NCBI RefSeq assembly: GCF_016920785.2 | Contig: NW_024609857.1 | Span: 72,290,252 to 72,354,251 of the forward strand | Length of the DNA stretch: 64,000 bases | Direction: 5' to 3' | DNA from: Ixodes scapularis | Lineage: Eukaryota; Arthropoda; Arachnida; Ixodida; Ixodidae | Shown here: in pieces, positions 56,110-64,000 of the stretch | How positions within the stretch are numbered: the stretch's first letter is position 1 | How the letters are laid out: each line of letters begins with the position of its first letter | Program-made: the position numbers and the translations under genes | The notes under the pieces: model-generated | Seen by the model: the letters and a program-made list of their open reading frames with translations, nothing else | What the model was told of the DNA's origin: nothing | Database searches by the model: none

Positions 56110-57463
56110 GGCATACCTGGATAAAGAAAACAGCTTGTTAGGCATTGTGATCGTGCTGCTGCCGATCTGCCCACGCATTGACATCGATATGCTTCTATCG
56201 ACAGTGGAAATAGTCGGCATGACAAAAACCCCGAGGCTGCAGATAAAACCGACATATAGGGCTTTTGAAGTCCTCCAATTTTTCGCTTCGCGAATATTAG
56301 AAGCTCGCGAGCATTACGGATTTTACAGTCTTAGCCATAGGTACTGCTAACTTTCTGGTGAAGAATCCCGACATGGTGAGCATTGTGGACACTTGTTTCT
56401 CTGCTGACTCTTTGTTCAGGTCTTGTGCAGCAGTGTTGTACATTATAATTTTCCTATGACATACTTCCTTCCATCCCGCTCTCCTGCTTGGCAAGAAATC
56501 TCTCATTTCATTGGGACGCCTCTTCGAAAGTTGCTTGTCACACTTTCCTAACTTAGAACACTATGGCTGCTTTTACTTTCTTGCCATTAACCCCGAATAA
56601 AACAATATGATATCATCTTCTACTTCAGGATGTCCTAATTTTTGTTAACGAATTCTGGCTGTTTAGATTGCCTGTATAATGTAACTTTAAATCAGTTTTA
56701 CTAGTTATCTTATAAAGTAAGCCACAGTCCCAATCATTATCATCTTAGTCATATCGGCTGAATAAAGAAGGACAGACGACATCTCATTCTTTAGACGATC
56801 GATTCTTAACTCTTGAAGTCCAACCTTTGAGCTGTAGTGTGTTGCATATTTATTGTAATGATATTTTTGTGTCTAAATGTGCATCTAGTACACACTTTAA
56901 CCATTAAAAGTTTTAGTTTTATTAGTGTTCACACCGAAGTGTTCACACCCATGTCGAAAACTTCTTTCTGAGCGACCTTGAGCTTGCTCCTTTTGACTCC
57001 GCGTACAATCCCACAAAAAACTGAATAGATCATTTGACAGGTATTAAGTACGGGTCGTGCCTTCCAATTGCGCAAACAAAGAACTGTTTAAATTTTTTTA
57101 TACAAAATAAATCACATTTCGTACTTGAATATTGCCTTAATTATAAGAGAAACACCATAAACATGAACATTCACACGCCTCGCTTCCCTGAGTCAAGTAA
57201 AGAGACAAACATTGTTTAGTGTTGTGTTATAGAAAAAAATAAAGAGCATGCTACAAACGCCACCACTAAAATACATCATATCTAAAAAAAAAAGACCAAA
57301 GAAATAGCATACGAAGTAACTTCTTCAGGCGAAGAGTGGTAGAAATAAAAAAAAAGGCTAGAGAACTTCGCGTCCTTTTTTTTTTGTACGACACTGTTTT
57401 GTCCCAGGTTTTTTCTGGCCCTCCAAGTAGCAACTCAAGCGTTCGGCAAGCACGGACAATGGT
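56110..57463. other. no recognisable gene
   Basis: AT-rich sequence with isolated short frames. A small duplicated phrase (GTGTTCACACC) lies at about 56927-56950. Confidence 0.4.
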
Positions 57464-57748
57464 TCAGCAGGTCCCCGTTGGGTCACGCTCGGCTTGTCGG
57501 AGCTTCCAAGACAATTGAGCAGAGGGATAAACAGCACACCCGAAACAGAACAAACTCCAACCGAACAAAACGATCCCGAATCCGAGAAGAGGAAGAATGA
57601 ACGTGCTCTTTGTATCCAACACTAGAGAGAAGAAAGGATATGGCGATTTGTGCCACTGAGACTCGGTGCAAACAGTAGCCTTCTGCAGACCCGGTCTCAC
57701 GCCATAGAATGGACCAAAGACAACACACAGGAAAACTAACATTCTCAT
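57464..57748 (-). CDS. candidate small secreted or membrane protein frame
   Basis: The 94-codon frame opens MRMLVFLCVVFGPFYG, a plausible signal peptide. It also contains a strong hydrophobic segment (TFILPLLGFGIVLFGW) at about residues 50-65 and several cysteines. A possible donor (GGC|GTGAGA) right after the signal peptide would make this only a first exon. No family was recognised; the overlapping frame 57483-57782 is an alternative. It could equally be chance. Confidence 0.25.
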   Translation of the reverse strand: MRMLVFLCVVFGPFYGVRPGLQKATVCTESQWHKSPYPFFSLVLDTKSTFILPLLGFGIVLFGWSLFCFGCAVYPSAQLSWKLRQAERDPTGTC

Positions 57749-58086
57749 AACCTTCCGCCCTTCTTCCTGTTATGATTGTCATAATGTCAGCGCGAAATGA
57801 ACCTTGAAGTAATCTTAACAGAACGACAATAAGTTGCCGACTAAATAAAATTCTTTTAAGTTCTAGGCATTATTATCAAAGGAACAGGAGTGAGAGTGTA
57901 GCTCGGCGCAACGTTTTGTTGGAACTAGATTCAGCTCATTGAACGGACTAGCTGAAGCCACGCGCTCGCTCCTGTGCTTCCTGTGCGACTGATTTCAGAA
58001 TACATTTTGGAACGCCGTATCACTAAAGAGCGGCTTAAGTTGCACTCTTAATTTATGTCACCTTTTGATCTTGTAAATATTAAGTA

Positions 58087-58264
58087 CCCTACCGTAATAC
58101 CCAAAATAACTTTTCGCTATTTGGATTATGGAATAAGAAATCTAACTGGAAATGTATTGGAAACTGAAATCCAGTATGAAAACGCGAAATCCAAATAGGA
58201 TCCAATAAGATTTCTTGTTTTATAATCCGGATAGCGAAAAGGTAAATTGGTTTTTGGGGTAGGG
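58087..58264. mobile_element. 178-bp palindromic MITE, TA target duplication
   Basis: Flanked by TA on both sides, with termini CCCTACC...GGTAGGG. The subterminal ACTTTTCGCTATTTGGATTATGGAA pairs with the right arm. It is the same family as 58402-58606. A TA duplication indicates Tc1/mariner-type transposition. Confidence 0.75.
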
Positions 58265-58289
58265 TATTCCATTCAATAGTTCTCACAAA

Positions 58290-58930
58290 CCTGTCGACTC
58301 AATGTTTTTTGACCCAGCTGTCACTAAAATAATTATAAAAAAACTAAAGGGATCGTCTTCATCTGGTGTAGATCGTAGTACTTTCAAATTTGTGCAGAAT
58401 ACCTACCGAAAAATCCAATATACCTCTTCACTATCTGGATTATGGAACCGTAAACCTAATTGGAATTGTTTCTGGAAACCTGAAATTCAGATTGCAGACA
58501 AAGGCATAATTTCTAAAATCCGTGAATGCAGATAAAATCCAGGTAGAATTCCAGTTCCATAATCCAGATAGTGAAAGTTATGCTGTTTTTTTTTTTTTCG
58601 GTAGGGATACTAGTGAATATAGTTCTATCATATTTTATTAAATTCTCAATAAATAATTTAGTGCCTTGTTTACCCAAGGAGTGAAAAACAGGCGAGGCAA
58701 ATTTTCCTTACAGGCTTGGCAACGCACATATCCCACATAACTATTGTCCTGTTTCTCTTACGCCAGTACATTCCAAAATATTAAGTCATGTTATCTTCAT
58801 TCATCCCAGCTGTTTGGAATTGTATCAACATTTTCACAACTCACGGCATGGCTTACAGGAATTGCTCTCCGGTGAAAAACAGCTTTGATTTACCAATAAT
58901 TTGTACGCATTTCTTGACTCGGGATTTGTC
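58290..58930 (+). pseudogene. LINE reverse-transcriptase remnant split by a MITE
   Basis: On the plus strand, FFDPAVTKIIIKKLKGSSSSG.DRSTFKFV (58298-58397) is the entry region of a LINE RT (V...I..LK..SS.G.D). The frame resumes after the MITE at 58609 and, with stops and shifts, reads ...IPHNYRPVSLTPVHSKILSHV near 58725-58790, the next RT block. Motifs A to C are not recognisable further on. It is decayed and on the strand opposite to the LINE at 52-55 kb. Confidence 0.65.
58402..58606. mobile_element. 205-bp palindromic MITE inserted in the LINE RT
   Basis: Termini CCTACCGAAAAA...TTTTTCGGTAGGGA lie between TA dinucleotides. The subterminal TTCACTATCTGGATTATGGAAC pairs with the other arm. Removing it rejoins the LINE reading frame (AATAC/TAGTG), which proves the order of events: LINE first, MITE second. 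Confidence 0.8.
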
Positions 58931-59694
58931 AATGAGTGCATATTTTATACATTTGTACACTCTTAAAATAGTTCCACATAGGTTCCGCATAAAAAAACGT
59001 TCCACATATTCTTTCTGGAACGAGTCAAAATTTTATCTGGGTCGAGAAAAATATGCGGAACGCCAGTTTTTTTTGCCTTATTTCTGTTTTTTTTTACGTG
59101 GAACACGCTGGTCTTATGCGGATCAGCCAGTTGTTCCGCTTACCATGTTCGTTTTTCGCGCCAACCTGTTCCACTGAAAACCATTGCAGTCTATATTTTG
59201 TCTTGTTCATGTTCCGCTTAGAATTCTTGTGCATTGCAGTGAAATGTGTCGAAAGGAAGTGTATCAGTATTATTACGTTGATGCTGACTCAAGATATTGT
59301 ACCGAGATATCTGACTATTTAGTGGATGCAGGTTATTAATACTAAGCTCTGGATGTTATGTGACAAAAGGTTAAGTGCACTTACAATCGTGTCAAATTAC
59401 CGGAACAGGTTGAACAAATTTCTAATCGAATGAGAGGCGCGCCGGTCCTCGCCGTCCTTTGATAAGTTTGCAAAACATATTTGTTTATTTTTTCCTCTTA
59501 GAAGCACATACGGTGATGGTCGTTGCTTGATTGTTGAGATCTTTTTTAATTAAACTTTCGCTTCAAAGTGTTATAGCAAGTCCAAACTGATTATAAAATA
59601 AATACACGCCCTGCTGTGCTCAGTTCTTGTTACATATCTCTTGTCATCTGAGTCCGTTCTGCTTCCTTCACGTTTCTTTGCTCCTGACCATTGC
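58931..59694. other. no recognisable gene
   Basis: The frame at 58788-59177 continues from the LINE remnant without further RT motifs. TTCCACATA/TTCCGCATA phrases recur near 58970-59060. Confidence 0.35.
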
Positions 59695-59746
<52 letters not shown>

Positions 59747-59785
59747 CTGTGTGTGTGTGTGTGTGTGTGCGCGTGTGTGGTCGGT
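59695..59785. repeat. (TA)n(TG)n compound microsatellite
   Basis: An alternating ATATAT tract (about 59694-59734) passes into GTGTGT (59735-59778) with few interruptions. Confidence 0.95.
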
Positions 59786-59840
59786 AAGGCCGTCGACGGG
59801 TGGAGCTTTATGAAATAGTTCTGACAATTGCTATAGTGAT

Positions 59841-60307
59841 TGGGGGTGCCGCGAACCGACCGAGGTTCGAGCTCGACCAGGTTCGACTTTTGCGAACTTT
59901 TAGTGGAAAATTCGACGAACCTTGTATTGAGGTTTGACTCATGTGCGCATGCGCCACAGTCTGGGCAGTTGGCTTCGGACTGGATGGTGGTGGCTAAGGA
60001 ATGAATTAAGGACAGCGCTGATTTGTTATTTCAGTTTATACAGTAAAAAAATTAAGTTACTAACTTCTTCGGTGATTAGAATTGGTTCCTTTTAATTGCA
60101 ACAGGTTATAAAATTAAAAAAAGAAACATTTTGCATATTTTTTTTCCAACCTAGAAATGCTTGTATCAAGGCCTGGCCACACTGTCCAGAAAGTCGAACC
60201 GGTCGTATCTGGTGAAAAGTTCGAAAGTTCGTCAAACCGGTCGATTCAGTCGAACCCCGGAAGTTCGACCTAAAAATCTGGTTCGACAAAAGTTCGCGAC
60301 ACACCTA
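59841..60307. mobile_element. 467-bp hAT-type MITE with perfect 8-bp target duplication
   Basis: ATAGTGAT occurs immediately before (59833-59840) and after (60308-60315). The termini TGGGGGTGCCGCGAAC and, reversed, TAGGTGTGTCGCGAAC are imperfect inverted repeats. Inside, GGTTCGA/TCGAACC words recur in both orientations. An 8-bp duplication with short imperfect termini is diagnostic of the hAT superfamily. Confidence 0.85.
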
Positions 60308-60315
60308 ATAGTGAT

Positions 60316-62824
60316 AGCCTGGTGAGGCCCCCACAAAACTGCTCAAAACCAACTACTCATGTTGTAAGTGCTGTGTCGCCAGGTTATGTTATAAAAACTT
60401 TAACAATTACCCAGCTAAAAAGAATGATCTCAAACTGAAAAGCAAAAATCGTTTTTTTTTTTCTATTGTCTGAATGGGATTGCGCTCCGGAACATCGAGT
60501 CTGATTGTCACTTTTACCGTTTGACTGATTTGCGCTAACGAACGCAGGCTGCTCAAAAGAAACAAGCGATTTCGTTGAAGGCACGACCAAGAGTATTCTG
60601 GTAGAAATCCGCATTTGTCCCTCAACATCATGGTACTCTAATAAGAGATATGTGTCCGATGTATTGTGAAGTCGCGAAGTGTCAAACGGCGGATCACTAA
60701 GTTTCACGCAGTACGAACTCCGACGCCTGGCGCATTCAGACAGCGGAAAGACGCGCGTCGTGGGGTAAATTTTTTGCTTATTTTTGTATTGAAAAAAGTC
60801 GCGCGCCGTGGAGGACGACGCAGGGAGACGACGCCTCGGAACCCAATTTTTCCCACGACGCGCGCGCTCGAGCCAATCAGCGAGCGTCCGGACGTTACTT
60901 GTCACCCTTTTCCGGTTAGGACATTTTTCGCTGTTTTTATTTTCGACCTACAATGAAGGCGAAAAGGCGGAGGCGTCGACCTGGTTACGGTGGCCCTTCT
61001 AGCCACCGTAACCTGATCGAGGAATTTGTGCAGTCGCCAAACGTGGCTGGAAGCCGAAACCGAAACCAATCTTTGGATGAACGCTAGCGACCCGTCATGG
61101 CGCTGCTGGCGTCTCCCGTTTCTATTATCTTCATGGGTTTTGCTGTGTTGCTTAACAAAGTTGACTTCCTTGTGCGTACGCTCTACCCGAGTGCCAGAAA
61201 CCATGGTGGTTTGATTTTATTCGCCGCTATTTTCACAGTGTGTGACTTGCTCCCGAAAGGCTGCCTATCGTTCCGGATTTTGCTTAGCTCACATGTAGCG
61301 CCCCCTGCCTTCCGCGCTTCGACGACTAGCAGCCAGGCCTGTAACAGCAGCGCGCGTGCGTGAAAATCGGTCCAATCGGTCTTTCACCACGGTTTACGGT
61401 TTGCCTGAAACAAAGAAACGTCAGCGTGGGGAAGCCCGAGGAGCGGCTTCCAAATCAAGAGTGGCGTTCTTCACTTCGATGAATTACAAGGTGAGCGGTT
61501 ACCAAGCTTTTCTGTATTTATAATGCGCAAGAAGCTCTGGCTCCAGACCAAGCTTTCTGTCTTTGGTCACTTCGGTACCTCGTGAATTTGGGGTGAGTAT
61601 GCGGAGGCAAAGCATGAGCGGTGGCTATCTAGCGCGTGTACTGGAAGCGGAGCCGGAGCTTCTGGCGCAGAGTTAACCATTGCGAGAGTTCATGCACTCC
61701 AAGAGCCTCGCGTTTATGGCCTTCGCCGCGGAGTGTGCACGTGGTTCAAATTTGGCTGCGGAGTGTGCACGTGGTTCAAATTCGTTCAAGTTCGATCCCA
61801 CACCAGGGGCGGCCGTACGTGCATTTTTGTTTGTAGTGTGCGGCGTGCTCGCCACTTAGTTCTATTTTTTTTCTTTGTATATCATGCTCTCTGCCGATTT
61901 TTTGTTTTCGATGCCCGTCTTCGTGCTCATGTGCGACGCCTCGCCAGTGTTTTGACTTGTTAAGCTTTTCTTTGTACATACTCATCTTTGTGCATATTTT
62001 AATTCTCGCGTAATGACGCCACATCGGTTTGAGCCCGTACTTAAAACAGTGAACACGAACGGTGGAGTAGTACGTGGTTTTTCGGAGCAATCTGAACGTC
62101 GGACGGTGAAGGCCTCGGTAACTGTCCGCGTGTCTACCTTTAATAGCGAGATTGCGCGTTCCCACTGTATTGATGGAGCCAGGGGTCGTACCCGGAAAAT
62201 TTATTTGACAGAGATTGGGGAGTATATCTTGACAGGGCATTTGCATTTTATCTAAATATGAGATAAAATTATCAACCAATATCTTAAAAAATTTCAAATA
62301 TCGGTATGTATGAGGAAGAAATCACAATAAGTGTAGAGAAATGTTTCACCTTCATTACTGCAGCACCTTTAGTTCGTCCAGCCAACCAGGTTTAAGGAGG
62401 ACGACATATGGTTTTTTGCAAGTCCTTTTTGGCATCTGAGCCTTTTGTGAAAACTTGTGCTCGCACCTGGAGGCAGCTAACGAAGGCCACCAACCTTTAG
62501 TCACGTAACGGGGAGCTCTATAGTTCTTTCAGGCAATATAAGCTTCCGTGGTCTCATTGAAGTCTGGTCGCAAAATGAAATGATTAAGTCAAAACAACTT
62601 AAGGGAAATAAGTCAAGAGTTTCGGGATGTGACTAAATGACATCACTAAAGGTTGTCACTGAAGGAACTATATACAGGGGAGCCATGAGAGTGAAATCAC
62701 GCTTGCTAACGAAAGCATGGCACAAACGGTTACTGTCAATCACTGCAATTAGTCGCTGTGCCTCATCATTCAACAGGTAGATGACCAAACGTTCCTTACA
62801 GGTGTCGCATCTCTGCAAGTCACC
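60316..62824. other. mostly non-coding; hairpin and short tandem repeat
   Basis: Holds a GC-rich block (60720-60900) and a 12-bp stem GGTTACGGTGGC/GCCACCGTAACC with 7-nt loop at about 60983-61013. It also holds a 30-bp tandem duplication of GCGGAGTGTGCACGTGGTTC at 61728-61787, followed by GTTCGATCCC, which looks like a B-box. Frames at 61097-61363 and 60384-60905 have no recognised domain. Confidence 0.45.
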
Positions 62825-62996
62825 ATGGCATGTTCAACCGTCTCCGAGGATATCTCGGGCGTACTGAGAGGTCGCTGCAAAGATTGCGAGTGCAGCGGCT
62901 TCACGCGGACTGTGGAGCTCATCAGTCATGAAAGGGTGCCTCTTGGGTGGTGCATTTTGTGTGGGCATTCCCCTGTGTCACATGGGGTCCTCACAG
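62825..62996 (+). CDS. small exon with Cys/His zinc-binding motif
   Basis: ATG at 62825 has a strong context (CACCATGG) and opens 57 codons. These include RCKDCECSGF and, 17 residues on, WCILCGHSPVSH, giving C-X2-C-X-C...C-X2-C-G-H-X-P-X2-H, a compact zinc-binding layout. The exon ends ACAG|GTTAGT, an acceptable donor, in phase 1. Unspliced, it would stop at TAG one codon later. Similar short C..C.C..F...C..CGH..H units occur at the N-terminus of several arthropod proteins of unknown role. No next exon was found before the window ends. It could be host-encoded or transposon-derived. Confidence 0.4.
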
Positions 62997-63054
62997 GTTA
63001 GTATTCATTTGTCATCCAGCAGTGCTTTATTTCTACTTTATTTGTGCTTTGTGT

Positions 63055-63440
63055 TAGGAAGCAGGATGATCACGGTTGTTAGATGAAAAAGCGCCAGACA
63101 ACGCAGTCAAAGGCAAGAGTTGGAGAGGACGATGCGCTGCTTTCAGCTGATTTTTATTCCGGAAAATGAACATGTATACACTCCCAGGCAAACCTTTCTT
63201 TCATAACCAAACTTTTTGCAAGATAAATTTCATTTCCTTGTATCCATTTCCTTCTCACGATAATTTATCTCGCGAGAAGTTTGTTTATGAGCGAAAGGTT
63301 TGCTTGAAAGTGTCTACCTGTTCGTTTTTCTGAATAAAAATTCAGTTGAAAGTAGCGCATCGTCCTGTCCAATTCTTGCATTTTTCTTTGTTGTCTAGCA
63401 CTTTTTAATCTAATGACGTACCAACTTGACCAACTGCAGG
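63055..63440. mobile_element. foldback element, whole length self-complementary
   Basis: The left arm TTAGATGAAAAAGCGCCAGACAAC...GGACGATGCGCT.CTTTCA pairs with the right arm ...TAGCGCATCGTCC...GTTGTCTAGCACTTTTTAATCTAA. The inner arms CAAACCTTTC..TCATAA and TTATGAGCGAAAGGTTTG pair too. The right arm ends in GTACCAACTTGACCAACTGCAG, a terminus also seen near 31385. Confidence 0.75.
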
Positions 63441-64000
63441 TTCTCTTAGGATCACGGTTGCCCTTCTAAATTTGCTTTCCAAAACACTCAAGTGTCTAAG
63501 CTCATCACATATACATCATTTCTTAACGTTTTTGGCGTTATTGCTCCTCAGCCATCTGTGGGACAGCTGTTTGATGTGTAGTTTGAGGATGCCTCACATC
63601 CCGACGCAGACGTTGGACAAACATCCTAGGAACGGAATGACAAAAAAAACGAAAGCTAATTCGCATACATTTTGTAACAATGTATGAACAGTGTGGGAAG
63701 CACTGGACACAGTTGCTGGCTTTAAAACGTATACAATGCAGATAAACATGATGCCATGTTGTATGTGCACACTCAAGTAAACATTTTAAATTGAGGCAGA
63801 ATGGAGTAGTGCAGCAATTATTCTCTATTTTTTCTATATTGCTTCCTTCAACTTTACATGCCTAAACATTAATGTTAAAAAGAGAGTTCGGTAAGCCTCA
63901 GAGCAGCAGCTGACATTAGGCCAAAAGACTTGGCTTGAGGGTCCCAAAAAGCCAAGCCTTGGTGAAAGTGTGGGCACTACTCTGAGACAACTACCTTAAG
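63441..64000. other. no recognisable gene
   Basis: AT-rich end of the window. Two short opposing frames (63472-63687, 63594-63776) show no domain. Confidence 0.4.

Noticed and set aside
60384..60905. 173-codon minus-strand frame
   Set aside because: No domain, low-complexity pieces and GC-rich repeat content; no splice or start context.
61728..61810. SINE with B-box GTTCGATCCC
   Set aside because: No matching A-box at the right distance; kept only as a tandem duplication.

Overview
The window is nuclear DNA from a chelicerate, most probably a hard tick (Ixodidae); genus not determined. Reasons: a spliced secreted Kunitz-domain gene of the tick salivary type, introns with GTAAGT donors, tRNA-derived SINEs, and dense, mutually nested transposons. 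No operon-like structure, rRNA, bona fide tRNA or CRISPR was seen. Most short open frames are chance frames or lie in repeats. The only long intact one encodes a Penelope-like retroelement protein.

Layout. 0-6.9 kb: a tRNA-derived SINE, a 1.8 kb element with TTAA ends and 20-bp inverted termini, a 24-bp perfect palindrome inside a SINE remnant, and two copies of a 17-bp minisatellite. 7-20.8 kb: a minus-strand Kunitz gene (signal-peptide exon at 20.7 kb, Kunitz exon at 13.1-13.3 kb, both in splice phase 1). Its 7.3 kb intron holds several foldback elements and a decayed hAT transposon. 20.9-24.7 kb: a 195-bp hairpin, a CACGTG minisatellite and a decayed gypsy-like gag-protease with a SCAN-like gag. 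24.7-27.1 kb: a multi-exon Myb/SANT-like gene with frame breaks and a duplicated exon. 28-36 kb: SINEs, a broken helix-turn-helix transposase, and two LINE 3' ends head to tail with a 129-bp (TAA)n tail. 36.9-39 kb: a 2 kb foldback element with ~750-bp arms. 39.7-44.2 kb: a repeat copy inverted relative to one at 32.3 kb, a zinc-knuckle fragment, and a second copy of the interior of the 4 kb TTAA element. 46.6-56.1 kb: a perfect 41-bp inverted repeat, a 2.4 kb TTAA element, the Penelope-like element, the decayed LINE (ORF1, endonuclease, RT) that it abuts, and a small TTAA element related to the 2.4 kb one. 56-64 kb: TA-flanked MITEs, one inserted in a LINE RT remnant, a hAT-type MITE with a perfect 8-bp target duplication, a small zinc-binding exon with a strong start context, and a final foldback element.

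The only convincing host gene is the Kunitz gene. The Myb/SANT-like gene and the zinc exon are weaker host or domesticated-transposon candidates. The rest records successive insertions: MITE into LINE, PLE next to LINE, foldbacks and hAT into a Kunitz intron. Boundaries of repeats were found by eye and can be off by 5-30 bases. Frame breaks near homopolymers may be sequencing errors rather than true decay.
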